Part shown: positions 1 to 9,262 of the stretch, one piece after another | How the letters are laid out: the number at the start of each line of letters is the position of its first letter | Numbering within the stretch: position 1 is the stretch's first letter | NCBI GenBank assembly: GCA_965263155.1 | Contig: OZ253586.1 | Coordinates: 3,224,001 to 3,288,000, forward strand | DNA: 64,000 bases | Direction of reading: 5' to 3' | DNA from: JAAXIE01 sp965263155 | GTDB taxonomy: Bacteria; Chloroflexota; Dehalococcoidia; Lucifugimonadales; JAAXIE01 | Made by a program: the position numbers and the translations under genes | The notes under the pieces: model-generated | What the model was told of the DNA's origin: nothing | Databases searched by the model: none | What the model saw: the letters and a program-made list of their open reading frames with translations, nothing else

Positions 1-315
1 AGCCACGTCCACCAAGTAGCGGGCAATGAGGGGGCGTCCCAAGGCCGTGGCCAAGGGGTACTGCTCTTCGTAGATGGCTCCGGCCTGCAGGGCAGGGAAC
101 AGGTGCTCCCGCACCAAGTCTTGCCGACCGTCAATCCCCACAGCGTTCACCGCTCCGATGGTCAACGCCCTCTGCCGGATGGACTCCAAGTCCACCATGC
201 CGAGGTCAATAGTCAGGGTGACCACTTCCGCATCGTAGTGCTCCTGTAGCCAGCGGATGGCCACCGAAGTGTCCAGTCCGCCACTGTAGGCCAGCACGAT
301 TTTCTGTTGCGCCAC
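1..315 (-). CDS. argG: Argininosuccinate synthase, N-terminal part
   Basis: Joins citrulline and aspartate with ATP to give argininosuccinate in arginine synthesis. The visible 105 residues begin with the ATP-pyrophosphatase P-loop SGGLDTS at about residues 11-17, diagnostic of ArgG. The remaining three quarters lie beyond the left edge. The start is GTG, preceded by AAGGAG at good spacing. It is the last visible gene of the minus-strand run argJ-argB-UPF0182-argD-argG, about 40 bp after argD, so it is probably co-transcribed with it. No defect is visible in the part shown. Confidence 0.93.
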   Translation of the reverse strand, partial: MAQQKIVLAYSGGLDTSVAIRWLQEHYDAEVVTLTIDLGMVDLESIRQRALTIGAVNAVGIDGRQDLVREHLFPALQAGAIYEEQYPLATALGRPLIARYLVDVA

Positions 316-356
316 GGTTACCGTCTCCTTGAGTGTTGGCCCTTTATTCTTGGCTC

Positions 357-1541
357 CTACAGCTTACGCAGCGCCGATTCTAGTCGCTCCACGCCTTGAT
401 CTACTTCCTCCGGAGTGATGTTGAGGGGAGGCATGAACCGGATAGCGTTGGGCTTCACGGGATTGAGCAGCAGCCCTTCCTCATTGCACTGCGCCACTAA
501 TCGCCCCGATATGTTGTCGTCGAACTCCAAGGCCACGAGCAGGCCCTTGCCCCGGACGTCGCTGATGGAGGAGAACTCGCCTCGCAGCTGGTTCAGTGCG
601 CCCATGAGACGCTCACCCATGGCCACTGCGTTGGCCGGAATGTCGTTGTCGATGATGAACTTGGTGGAGGCGTGAGCTGCCGCCGTGGTCAGGGCATTGC
701 CCCCGAAGGTGGAGCCGTGGTCGCCGGGCTCCAAGGACATGCACTGGTCCTTGGACATGAAGGCCCCAATGGGCACTCCGCCGCCCAGACCCTTGGCCAG
801 CGTCATAGCGTCCGGCTCAATGCCGAAGGACTCGTAGCCAAACAGGGTGCCAAGGCGACCCAGTCCCGTCTGTATCTCGTCCAGCACCAAGAGCAAGCCT
901 TGGGAGTCGCACCACTCCCGCACACGAGGCAGGTAGTCGTCGTCGGGGATGTTGACCCCACCCTCTCCTTGCACTGGCTCTAGGAACACGGCGGCGGTGC
1001 GGTCGGTGGTGGCCTCGACAATAGCCTCGAAATCGTTGAAGTCGACATGCACGAACCCCGGCGTCAGGGGTTGCCAAGCCTCTTGATAGTGAGGCTGACC
1101 TGTGGCGGCCACCATGCCCAGGGTGCGCCCATGGAAGGAGCTGAGGGCCGTGATTACCTCGTAGGCCCCGTCCCGGTTCTTCTTGCCATACTTCCGCGCC
1201 AGCTTCACGGCGCCCTCGTTGGCCTCAGCTCCGCTGTTGCTGAAGAACACCTTGTCCATAGCGCTGTTCTCCACCAGCAGTTGGGCGAGGTGCAACTGGG
1301 GCAGGGTGTAGAACTGGTTGGAGGTCTGCAACAGGGTGGAGGCCTGCTCCACGATGGCTTGAGTGATGGCCGGGTGGCAGTGACCTAGGTTGTTCACCGC
1401 CCATCCGGCGCAGAAGTCTAGGTACTCCTTACCGTCCACGTCCCAAGCTCGTGTGCCCTCACCCCGGGCGATGACCACCGGCTGCCTGCGCACGGTGAAC
1501 ATGTAGTACTGTTTTTCCATGTCAATCCAGTTGCTGGTCAT
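357..1541 (-). CDS. argD: Acetylornithine aminotransferase
   Basis: PLP-dependent class III aminotransferase making N-acetylornithine from the semialdehyde and glutamate. At 394 aa the length is normal. SNSGAEANE (about 101-109) binds phosphate, LDEIQTGLGR (220-229) carries the aspartate facing the PLP nitrogen, and the PLP lysine is K250 in LAKGLGGG. Its ATG overlaps the stop of the upstream UPF0182 gene by four bases (ATGA), so the two are translationally coupled. The arginine context favours ArgD over related ornithine or GABA transaminases. Confidence 0.95.
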   Translation of the reverse strand: MTSNWIDMEKQYYMFTVRRQPVVIARGEGTRAWDVDGKEYLDFCAGWAVNNLGHCHPAITQAIVEQASTLLQTSNQFYTLPQLHLAQLLVENSAMDKVFFSNSGAEANEGAVKLARKYGKKNRDGAYEVITALSSFHGRTLGMVAATGQPHYQEAWQPLTPGFVHVDFNDFEAIVEATTDRTAAVFLEPVQGEGGVNIPDDDYLPRVREWCDSQGLLLVLDEIQTGLGRLGTLFGYESFGIEPDAMTLAKGLGGGVPIGAFMSKDQCMSLEPGDHGSTFGGNALTTAAAHASTKFIIDNDIPANAVAMGERLMGALNQLRGEFSSISDVRGKGLLVALEFDDNISGRLVAQCNEEGLLLNPVKPNAIRFMPPLNITPEEVDQGVERLESALRKL

Positions 1542-4369
1542 GGCGTGCTCCCTTCGGTTGGTGCGGCAACCTCTTCAATCTCCCTCTCCAGTTCCGCGAG
1601 AGACTCTCTTAGTGTACGTATATCGTCAAGCAGGGCGTCCAAGCGCTGTTGCGTCTCGGGGGTCAGATCGCCAAAGTCTACGGCCGAGGTTCCCGGCTGG
1701 GCTGGCGTCGCCACTGGGGAAGCATCGGGAAGCGTAAGCTCGACCCCTGCCCCCCCTTCACCTAGGCTGACCAACTCGTTGATTCCCTGTTGCAGCGTGT
1801 CGGCCATCACGACCGATGTGCCGTCGGCCACGAACACCTGCTTCAACGGCGGGAAGTCCTCTGTGGCTGGCCTTATGAACAGCGGCTCCACATACAGGAC
1901 GGTGCTGCCTTCCTCATCCGCCTGCGAGGTGAGAGGCACCACCAGCAGGTTACCGCGGATGCATATTATGCTGGAAGACTCCGGGGGACAGAGCAGGGTC
2001 AGCCGCGAGCGGATGTCATCGTCATTGGTTATACGGGCCTCAACCAGCTCCGGTCCCGAGACGTTTCCGGCGAAAGTGAATGTCTGTAGTCCTCCGTAGT
2101 TGGGCACGTCGTTCCTCGCCGCCATCCACGCCACCATGGTCTTCTTATCGAAGGGTGTGAAGGGCATGATAAGGACGAATTCCTCCTTCTCCTCGCCCGG
2201 CAGCCTCATGATGACATAGTAGGGCTTCACCTCCTGGGGTTCGTCGAAGAAGAGCTCGTTGCCAAAGGCCCACTGGTCCTCCTTCTGATAGAACACCTGG
2301 GGGTCTTCCATGTGGTACTGCAAGTACCGCTCAGCTTGGATGGCGAAAAGGTCAATGGGATAGCGGACGTGGGACCTCAACCCCTCCGGCAGCGCCATGA
2401 AGGGATCAGGCTCAGCCACTGGCTCGAACAGGTCGGGGAAGGCCTGCATGTATATCTGCACCACCGGGTCTGTGGGGTCCACAACGAAGAAGCGCAGATC
2501 GCCATTGGCGGCGTCCACCACCACCTTCACGCTGTTGCGTATGTAGTTGAACCCCTCGTCGCTGGGCAAGGAATAGGGATAGCGATCGGTGGTGGTGTAT
2601 GCGTCCTGCACCCACCACAGCCTCTCATCGGCTATCACCAAGTACGGGTCGGAGTCCAGCTTCAGGAAGGGGGCCACTTGGGCCACCCGCTCTGGGATGT
2701 TACGCCGGTACATGATGCGGCTGTCGTCTCTCAACTGATTGCTGATGAGGACGTTGACATCCTTGAACTGCCACGCATAGGACAGTTGGCGTATGAATGA
2801 GCCTACTTCGACCCCACCCGTCCCCTGATAGTTAGTGCGCACTGGCTCTCCGTCAGGCCCAGGGAAGTCGAACTCCTCGGTGTTGGAGTTGACTATGACA
2901 AAGTCCGTGGCGTTCTCGCCGTAGTAGATTTCCGGCTTGGTCAATTTGACGGACCCTGTGGGCGGTATGTCCCGCAGCAGGAACTCAGGGGTCCCCTCCC
3001 GCGTATAGCTTGTCACTGGGCTCATGGCCACACCATAGCCATGGGTATACTGCAGCTTGCGGTTCACCCACCGCTGCGCCTCCACCGGCAGGTCCTCTGG
3101 CGAAAGCTCACGTCCCGACAGCATCACCTGTCGGTATTCGCCGTCGATGTCGTACCTGTCCACATCCATCTGCACGAACTTGTAGTACAGCTCGAAGAAC
3201 TGCACCCGGTTGTAGTTCGCTGTTAGGGGCACCGGGTCCCAGAGGCGTACGTTGTTGATGGTCTGCCTGTTTTCTGCCACGTCGGCCGCCGTCAAGGTAG
3301 GGCGGTAGGGGAAGTCCTGCACCTGCACATCTTCCAAACCATAGGCCGCTCGCGTCGCATCCAGGTTGCGCTGGATGTAGGGCTTCTCCTTGTTGAACTC
3401 GTCAGGGTCGACGCTGAAGCGTTGCACCAGCAGGGGAATCACCGCTCCCACAACGATGGCGAACAGCACCCACAGCCCAAAAGACGCGACCATAAATCGC
3501 AGTCCGCCATAGAACAGGCTGACAACGAACCCGACCGCCGACAGCAGCGCTACGCCCGTAATGATATGCAGCGCTAGGATGCGGGCGTTGACGTCGGCGT
3601 AGCTGGCCCCGAAGGCAGCCCCACCACCGGAGAATAGCGGTTCGTAGGTGTCCAGATGATGAGCGGCAGCAATGCTGACCATCAGAAGTGCCGCCAAAAC
3701 CGCGAAGTGGCCACGCATGCGCTCCGTCAGGTCGAACCGGTTGCCCTGCACCATGGCCCGCAGGAAGTAGTAGGCCCCCATGGCGACGGCGATGGCGATG
3801 ATGGCACCCATCAACCACCCTTGGATGAAGTGCAACACGGGCAGCACCGCAACGTAGAAGGAGATATCTTTGCCGTAGTGGGCGTCCGCCACGCCAAAGG
3901 AGACCTTGTTCATGAAAATCAGGAAGGTCTCCCACCGGTCCATAGCCACGACGCCGAACACGATGCTCATGATCAAGGCCACCAACGCCACCACGGCGAC
4001 GGAGCCCCACCTGATGGTGGAGAGCAACTCCTCGGGAACTTGCAGGTTCGATGGGCCTCCGCGGGTGAATCGATGGGCGAAGTAAAGGTTCACTAACAGC
4101 AACGCCGCAAACACCAGCGCGCCAGCGAAGAAGAGCCAAATCTTCGTCCCCAGCACCGTGGCAAATACCGAGCGAAAGCCCAAGCTGCCAAACCACAGCC
4201 AGTCGGTATATACCCCGATGGCCTGGGTCAGGAAGATAAACAGGGCAATGAGGGCGACGATTGCTCCTCCGCCCACAGCCCAGCGCCGTAAGTCAGGCGC
4301 TCGCATCATGAGATCCCCCCCGAACTGGCCCGGAGGTGGACGCTCGCCGTTGAATGTGCTGCCAGCCAT
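1538..4369 (-). CDS. UPF0182 family large membrane protein
   Basis: A 943-aa member of UPF0182, a family of unknown function in Actinobacteria, Chloroflexi and cyanobacteria. Seven or so hydrophobic segments fill the first 330 residues. A long soluble, presumably extracytoplasmic domain follows, and then a Pro/Thr stretch and an acidic coiled coil at the C-terminus (about 905-940). Translation may begin at the Met pair at residues 21-22 (about position 4309), because a G-rich Shine-Dalgarno precedes that pair and none precedes the first ATG. It sits inside the arginine operon, between argB and argD, and overlaps argD by four bases. Nothing in its sequence suggests a role in arginine synthesis. 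Confidence 0.9.
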   Translation of the reverse strand: MAGSTFNGERPPPGQFGGDLMMRAPDLRRWAVGGGAIVALIALFIFLTQAIGVYTDWLWFGSLGFRSVFATVLGTKIWLFFAGALVFAALLLVNLYFAHRFTRGGPSNLQVPEELLSTIRWGSVAVVALVALIMSIVFGVVAMDRWETFLIFMNKVSFGVADAHYGKDISFYVAVLPVLHFIQGWLMGAIIAIAVAMGAYYFLRAMVQGNRFDLTERMRGHFAVLAALLMVSIAAAHHLDTYEPLFSGGGAAFGASYADVNARILALHIITGVALLSAVGFVVSLFYGGLRFMVASFGLWVLFAIVVGAVIPLLVQRFSVDPDEFNKEKPYIQRNLDATRAAYGLEDVQVQDFPYRPTLTAADVAENRQTINNVRLWDPVPLTANYNRVQFFELYYKFVQMDVDRYDIDGEYRQVMLSGRELSPEDLPVEAQRWVNRKLQYTHGYGVAMSPVTSYTREGTPEFLLRDIPPTGSVKLTKPEIYYGENATDFVIVNSNTEEFDFPGPDGEPVRTNYQGTGGVEVGSFIRQLSYAWQFKDVNVLISNQLRDDSRIMYRRNIPERVAQVAPFLKLDSDPYLVIADERLWWVQDAYTTTDRYPYSLPSDEGFNYIRNSVKVVVDAANGDLRFFVVDPTDPVVQIYMQAFPDLFEPVAEPDPFMALPEGLRSHVRYPIDLFAIQAERYLQYHMEDPQVFYQKEDQWAFGNELFFDEPQEVKPYYVIMRLPGEEKEEFVLIMPFTPFDKKTMVAWMAARNDVPNYGGLQTFTFAGNVSGPELVEARITNDDDIRSRLTLLCPPESSSIICIRGNLLVVPLTSQADEEGSTVLYVEPLFIRPATEDFPPLKQVFVADGTSVVMADTLQQGINELVSLGEGGAGVELTLPDASPVATPAQPGTSAVDFGDLTPETQQRLDALLDDIRTLRESLAELEREIEEVAAPTEGSTP

Positions 4370-4399
4370 CTTGTTATTGAGGTACCGAACGCAGCGCGA

Positions 4400-5182
4400 T
4401 TAGGCTTGCACCCTAGTACCTTCTCCCCTTCCCTCAAGGCAGTCCACTAGGGCTCCAGGCTTTCGTCCGTCAACGATATTGGTGATGGGGACCCCTTCCA
4501 GCGCCCGCAGACACGCCTGCAGCTTGGGAATCATGCCACCACCTGCCACACCACTACTCAACAATGCCCTTGCCTGCCGCGGGTCAAGGCGACGCATCAC
4601 CCGCCCGTTGTTGTCCATCACTCCCGATACGTCGGTCAGAAACACCAGCCTCTCGGCATTAGCCGCCAAGGCTAGCTCTCCGGCCGCCGTATCCCCGTTG
4701 ATGTTCAGTATGCCAGCCTCGCCGCCATCATCGTCCTCTCTGTAACCCAAGGGCGCCACCACCGGCATGTAACCAGCCTGAAGGGTAGCGGACAGCAGCG
4801 TAGGATCCACCTCGGTGACTTGGCCCACCAGGCCCAACTCTGGGTCGGAGACCTTGGCTTTGAGCATACCGCCGTCGGTCCCGCTGAGGCCGATGGCCCG
4901 CGCTCCCAGCGAGGTCAGCATGGTCACCAATTGCTTGTTCACCAGCCCCGCAAGTACGGCAACTACAATCTCCAAACCCTCTTGATCGGTAACACGAAGG
5001 CCTCGTACGAAACGAGGCACAGCCCCCTGCCGTCCCATCCATTGGGATATGATGTTGCCCCCACCATGCACCACGACCACGTCTACGTTGTCGCGCTGCA
5101 GGGCAACCAAGTCTTGCAAGGTGGTATCGTGGCTACCCAAGGTGCTGCCGCCGATCTTGACCACTATGGGACGGGGCGCCAT
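4400..5182 (-). CDS. argB: Acetylglutamate kinase
   Basis: Phosphorylates N-acetylglutamate, the second step of arginine synthesis. The 260-aa protein has the amino-acid-kinase fold: KIGGS at the N-terminus, the VVVHGGG loop at about 37-43, and the nucleotide-binding lysine near the C-terminus in GGMIPKLQA. GGAG stands upstream of the ATG. It follows argJ by about 55 bp and precedes the UPF0182 gene by 30 bp on the same strand. Its close relative LysZ is the alternative, but argJ, argD and argG alongside make ArgB far more likely. Confidence 0.93.
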   Translation of the reverse strand: MAPRPIVVKIGGSTLGSHDTTLQDLVALQRDNVDVVVVHGGGNIISQWMGRQGAVPRFVRGLRVTDQEGLEIVVAVLAGLVNKQLVTMLTSLGARAIGLSGTDGGMLKAKVSDPELGLVGQVTEVDPTLLSATLQAGYMPVVAPLGYREDDDGGEAGILNINGDTAAGELALAANAERLVFLTDVSGVMDNNGRVMRRLDPRQARALLSSGVAGGGMIPKLQACLRALEGVPITNIVDGRKPGALVDCLEGRGEGTRVQA

Positions 5183-5237
5183 GGGAAACTCCGGACTGCG
5201 GGCAGCGGCAATAGGGCTGAAGACATGCGTCCCCGCG

Positions 5238-6455
5238 CTAGGTGGTGTAGGCGCTATTGATGACGACGTAAGCCTCGGTCAGGTCACATCCCCAAGCCGT
5301 GGCCGTGGCCGCCCCCAAACCCAAGCCGATCCGGAAGGTCACCTGCTCACCCCGCATGAGGGATACCACGGCGTCCTTGTGGAACGGTATGGGTACGCCT
5401 CCTTCCATGATGCAGACATCGTTGATGTAGAGGGCGACCTTCTCCTCATCCACATCGGCCCCGCTGCGCCCCAAGGCCGCTAGGATACGCCCCCAATTGG
5501 GGTCTGCCCCATGCACAGCCGACTTCACCAAGCTGGAGGAGACCACTGTCTTGGCGGCCGCTCGCGCGTCCTCCACACTTCCAGCCCCCTCCACTTGTAC
5601 TTCGATAAGGTGGGTCGCCCCCTCTCCGTCGGCTGCCAACTGCTTGGTCAGCCCCACGCAGAGCTGGTTCAACGCCTCTTGGAAAGTTTCAGCTTCGGGG
5701 CTTCCCTCAGCGATAGCGGGCGCCCCCGAGGCGCCGTTGGCCAGTATCACAGCCATATCGTTGGTGCTGGTGTCGCCGTCCACCGAAAGCATGTTCAGCG
5801 AACCGTTGACCGCTTCCCGCAGCGCCTTCTGCAGGAGCGGCTGGGGCACTGCGGCGTCGGTGCTCATGAAGCAGAGCATGGTCGCCATGTTGGGGTGGAT
5901 CATTCCGACACCCTTGGCGATGCCCCCGATGGACACGGTACTATCGCCAATAGCGAACTGCACCGCCGCGTACTTATGGTGGGTATCGGTGGTCATGATG
6001 GCCTTGGCCAAGTCTTGGCCCCCGTCGTCCGCCAACTCTATCGCCGGTATCGAGGCGCGTATCAGGGCCATGGGAAGCTCAACGCCTATAACCCCGGTGG
6101 AACCCACCAGCACCGACCCCCGGTCCACACCCATATGATCGGCCGCCAAATCCGCCATTTCCTTAGCGTCCACCAGGCCCTGAGCGCCAACGCATGCGTT
6201 GGCTATGCCCGCAGTGGCCACAACGCCTCGTATAGAGGCATCGGCGGGTATGTTCTGGTCGTACACCACCGAGGGCGACTTCACCTTGTTAGTGGTGAAT
6301 GTGCCAGCCCAAGTGCATGGTTCCGTCGAATAGAGCAGCCCCAAGTCCAGCTTCTCATCGCCATGGGTCTTGATGCCCGCGTCGGTAGCCCCAGCCGAGA
6401 AGCCCTTGGGAGTGGTCACCGATCCGCCCTGTAGCTGTTGAATCGCGCCCGGCAT
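5238..6455 (-). CDS. argJ: Bifunctional glutamate N-acetyltransferase / ornithine acetyltransferase
   Basis: Transfers acetyl from N-acetylornithine to glutamate, recycling acetyl groups in arginine synthesis. I place the start at the ATG opening MPGAIQQLQGG, preceded by AAGG, which gives 405 aa; a longer reading adds 27 residues with no support. ArgJ is self-cleaving: the motif KGVGMIHPNMATML has the Ala-Thr cleavage site, and Thr192 in this numbering becomes the nucleophile of the beta chain. It heads the arginine operon. Whether it is mono- or bifunctional cannot be told; no separate argA is in the window. Confidence 0.94.
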   Translation of the reverse strand: MPGAIQQLQGGSVTTPKGFSAGATDAGIKTHGDEKLDLGLLYSTEPCTWAGTFTTNKVKSPSVVYDQNIPADASIRGVVATAGIANACVGAQGLVDAKEMADLAADHMGVDRGSVLVGSTGVIGVELPMALIRASIPAIELADDGGQDLAKAIMTTDTHHKYAAVQFAIGDSTVSIGGIAKGVGMIHPNMATMLCFMSTDAAVPQPLLQKALREAVNGSLNMLSVDGDTSTNDMAVILANGASGAPAIAEGSPEAETFQEALNQLCVGLTKQLAADGEGATHLIEVQVEGAGSVEDARAAAKTVVSSSLVKSAVHGADPNWGRILAALGRSGADVDEEKVALYINDVCIMEGGVPIPFHKDAVVSLMRGEQVTFRIGLGLGAATATAWGCDLTEAYVVINSAYTT

Positions 6456-6489
6456 ATCGCCTTGTCTCACTCCAAAATTAGCGTGTGGA

Positions 6490-6517
6490 AGTATATCACG
6501 GAGACACACGCCAACAA
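6490..6517 (-). promoter_or_regulatory. Putative argJ operon promoter
   Basis: On the minus strand, TTGTTG (6517-6512) and TATACT (6495-6490) are separated by 16 bp and lie about 35 bp upstream of the argJ start. The -10 is good and the -35 weak. No operator for ArgR is evident. Confidence 0.4.
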
Positions 6518-6652
6518 AAGCGGCCCAAGCCCACATCGGGCGGACGATAGCCGGGAAGACGCCATGAAGACCATCTGGGCTTGGGCGGAGAACAACCCTA
6601 GTCCGTCACAGGCCCACGGCCTGATATCCGCAGTCCTCTCAGGGTAGTCCGT

Positions 6653-6681
6653 TTGACACCCGCCAGCATCACCCCTAGAAT
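6653..6681 (+). promoter_or_regulatory. Promoter of the riboswitch-btuFCD transcript
   Basis: TTGACA (6653-6658), a 17-bp spacer and TAGAAT (6676-6681) make a near-consensus sigma70 promoter. It lies about 25 bp before the cobalamin aptamer, where the transcript would be expected to start. Confidence 0.7.
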
Positions 6682-6710
6682 TATCCCGCTTTAACAACTG
6701 AAAAAGCAGT

Positions 6711-6866
6711 CCCGGGTACCCACGAGGGTCTAATAGGGAAGGCGGTGTGAAGCCGCCGCGGTAGCGCCACTGTAATTGGGGAGCGGGCCGGCAACAAGCC
6801 ACTGTCCCACCAGGGATGGGAAGGGGCCGGAACGCGACGATCCATAAGCCAGGAGACCTGCCCGGG
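6711..6866 (+). ncRNA. Cobalamin riboswitch
   Basis: The order of conserved elements fits an adenosylcobalamin-type aptamer: AATAGGGAA, GGTG, the GCCACTGT core (6766-6773), a second AAGCCACTG, GGGAAGG, and the B12 box AGCCAGGAGACCTGCC (6847-6862). Outer CCCGGG segments (6711-6716 and 6861-6866) can close P1. It precedes a terminator and then btuF-btuC-btuD, so it should switch off corrinoid uptake when cobalamin is plentiful. Recognised by eye, not by covariance model. Confidence 0.93.
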
Positions 6867-6943
6867 AAAGCGGAGCCCTACTCTGCGCGTGACAGAGTCG
6901 GCTCTCGGGAACGGCTGCGGCAGCATGCAGCCTCGGTTTCCCG

Positions 6944-6974
6944 AAACCCGGCTCTAACAGGGGCCGGGTTTTTT
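6944..6974 (+). terminator. Riboswitch-controlled intrinsic terminator
   Basis: AAACCCGGC (6944-6952) pairs with GCCGGGTTT (6963-6971), followed by a run of T. A second stem lies just upstream: TCGGGAA (6905-6911) with TTCCCGA (6938-6944), with GGCTGC/GCAGCC inside it. It shares a base with the terminator and may be part of the switching fold. Confidence 0.85.
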
Positions 6975-7051
6975 GTTGCCCATTTTCCTTGCCCGCAGCC
7001 TCAATAGCTCAGAGCATGGACCTCCGCCAACGGTAAAGGAGGCGGCGTCAA

Positions 7052-8161
7052 ATGCGATTCATCGCACTACTGGTAGCCCTCACCCTGATGGCGGTCCTGT
7101 TGTCAGGATGTGGCGCCGACACCACGCCCGCTTCTGCGCCAGCCGACACTCCGGCTACGCCCATCGCAGCAGCCACCCCGTCCACCACTGTCGCACCCGC
7201 GCCAGCTAGCACACCAGTCACTCCGCAGCCCGCGCCCGCCAACGCTCCAGCGCCCACCTCAACCCCGAGGCCTACCGCGACTCCGGCCCCTACACTTGCG
7301 CCAACGCCGACGCCGGCGACTCCCACCCCGGAGCCAACACCCAGCCTGTTCCCCATCACCATTACCGACAGCAACGGCAACGATGTGACCTTCGACGCGC
7401 CACCCGAACGCATCATCGCCTTCGATAGCGCCGCCGTCGAAATCCTTTATGCTCTGGGAGAGCAGGGCCGCATTGCCGGCACCCACACCTTCGTCGACTA
7501 CCCACCAGAAACGGCGGACATCCCCAGAGTGGGCGACGCGTTCAACCTCGACTTCGAGCAGGTAGTGGCCCAAGACCCCGACCTGGTCTACATATTCTTC
7601 GACCGGTTCGTACCCGAATTGCAGGGACTTGGGTTGAAGGTGCTCTACATCAAGTCCCTCAGCGACGACCTAGAAGAAGCCATGGAGCACTTTCGCCTCT
7701 GGGGACGCATCATCGGCAACCCCGAGGCAGCGGACGACCAGATATCCGAAATCCAAGCGCGCATCCAATCCATTGAGGAATCTCTCGCTGACGTGGGGCA
7801 GGGCCCCCGGGTCTACCATCACGGCTTCGACTTCTGGACTCCGGGTGGAAACACCCTGATGGCCCGCATCTACGAGCTACTGAAGGCCGACTTGGTAACC
7901 TCCGACCTTGAAGATTATGTCCAGATATCACCCGAAGAACTCGTGCTCCGTGATCCGCAGATCATCGTTACAAGCGAGTTCAACCAACAGCAGGTGCTGG
8001 ATTCCGATGCCCTCGCCGAAACTACTGCGGTCAAGAATGGGGCCGTGGTGCTGACAGGGCGCGGCTCCCTAGACGTCGCAGGCACCCGGCTGATGGACGC
8101 CATTGAGGAGTTGGCAGAACTCCTCTACCCAGACAGATTCTCTACCGGCAGTTCCTCATAG
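7052..8161 (+). CDS. btuF: Corrinoid ABC transporter substrate-binding lipoprotein
   Basis: Captures corrinoid outside the membrane for the BtuCD transporter. The 369-aa protein has a lipoprotein signal with lipobox LLSGC (Cys20), an unusually long Ala/Pro/Thr linker (about 24-97), then a FecB/BtuF-type binding domain beginning near ITITDSNGNDVTFDAPPERI. AAAGGAGG precedes the ATG. It is first after the cobalamin riboswitch and is followed by the permease and ATPase. The riboswitch is the main reason to prefer corrinoid over siderophore as substrate. Confidence 0.85.
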   Translation: MRFIALLVALTLMAVLLSGCGADTTPASAPADTPATPIAAATPSTTVAPAPASTPVTPQPAPANAPAPTSTPRPTATPAPTLAPTPTPATPTPEPTPSLFPITITDSNGNDVTFDAPPERIIAFDSAAVEILYALGEQGRIAGTHTFVDYPPETADIPRVGDAFNLDFEQVVAQDPDLVYIFFDRFVPELQGLGLKVLYIKSLSDDLEEAMEHFRLWGRIIGNPEAADDQISEIQARIQSIEESLADVGQGPRVYHHGFDFWTPGGNTLMARIYELLKADLVTSDLEDYVQISPEELVLRDPQIIVTSEFNQQQVLDSDALAETTAVKNGAVVLTGRGSLDVAGTRLMDAIEELAELLYPDRFSTGSSS

Positions 8162-8218
8162 GGGGCGGACTTGGGTTTTCTCGCAGGAAGATCGGCCGCC
8201 AAGGGGATATCCCCAGCC

Positions 8219-9262
8219 ATGAGTGTGCCTCTTGGCTTGGCGTACCCGTGGCTGCGCATAGCCGTTGGGTTGGCTGTCCTTGCTGCCATCGGCATATTTG
8301 CGATTGCCATCGGCTCGGTCTACATACCGCCTTGGACGGTGGCCCGCATCCTGCTGGACAGCGCCCCTCTCATAGACGTGTCCCAGACTTGGCCCGACGC
8401 TTGGGATACCATCGTGTGGCAACTTCGATTCCCACGCATCATTCTGGCGGGCATGGTGGGGGCGGCCCTAGCGGTCTCCGGTGCCACCTACCAAGGACTG
8501 TTCCGCAACCCCTTGGCCGACCCCTTCTTTCTGGGCGTGGCCGCCGGCGCCGCCTTGGGCGCCACCGTAGTGCTTCTCACCAGCGTGCCCGTCTATTTCG
8601 GAGGCTTCAGCCTGCTGCCCCTAGCAGCATTTGCCGGGGCCATCGCTACTGTCTCCGTCACCTACGCCATCGTGCGACGGTCCAGCGGGCTGCCCCTCAC
8701 CTCCCTGATACTGGCCGGTGTCGCCATGTCGTCGCTGGTCACCGCTGTCACCAGCCTCCTCATCATCCGCAGCGACCCCGACGTGAAGCCCCTGCTGGGC
8801 TGGCTCATGGGCGGGCTGATCGGCAGCCAGTGGGACGATATCTACACCATCCTGCCTTATGTCGTGCCCGGTACCCTAGTGATGATGGCCTATTCCCGCA
8901 TCCTCAACACCTTCCAGCTCACCGAGGAGGAGGCCCGGCAACTCGGCGTGAACGTCGAGCGTACCAAGCTGCTCCTCATCACGTTGGCGTCACTCACCGC
9001 CGCCGCTGCCGTTTCGGTTTCGGGCATCATCGGGTTCGTCGGCATCATCGCACCCCACACCGTGCGCTTGATATGGGGCAACGACCACCGCTTTCTGTTG
9101 CCCATGTGCCTGCTGGTGGGGGCTGGCTTCCTCATACTGGCCGACCTCGCGGCCCGCACCGTCGCCAGCCCTAGCGAACTGCCCGTGGGCATCGTCACCG
9201 CCTTCTGTGGTGCACCCTTCTTCCTCTACGTCTTGCGTCGCAGTAGGAGCTTCAGCTTTTGA
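8219..9262 (+). CDS. btuC: Corrinoid ABC transporter permease (FecCD family)
   Basis: Membrane component of the importer, with about ten hydrophobic segments. The family signature LRFPRIILAGMVGAALAVSG near the N-terminus and GFVGIIAPHTVRL near the C-terminus, the latter including the coupling region, are clear. I chose ATG at 8219, with AAGGGG upstream, giving 347 aa; a TTG at 8171 behind a G-run is the alternative and adds 16 residues. The stop overlaps the downstream ATPase start (TTGA), indicating coupled translation. Confidence 0.85.
   Translation: MSVPLGLAYPWLRIAVGLAVLAAIGIFAIAIGSVYIPPWTVARILLDSAPLIDVSQTWPDAWDTIVWQLRFPRIILAGMVGAALAVSGATYQGLFRNPLADPFFLGVAAGAALGATVVLLTSVPVYFGGFSLLPLAAFAGAIATVSVTYAIVRRSSGLPLTSLILAGVAMSSLVTAVTSLLIIRSDPDVKPLLGWLMGGLIGSQWDDIYTILPYVVPGTLVMMAYSRILNTFQLTEEEARQLGVNVERTKLLLITLASLTAAAAVSVSGIIGFVGIIAPHTVRLIWGNDHRFLLPMCLLVGAGFLILADLAARTVASPSELPVGIVTAFCGAPFFLYVLRRSRSFSF

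Noticed and set aside
3402..4196. Long frames opposite or inside real genes (e.g. 3402-4196, 22611-23435, 35184-36374, 56861-57994)
   Set aside because: High GC content produces long spurious frames. Each lies over a gene with clear domains, and its product is Arg/Pro/His-rich without motifs.
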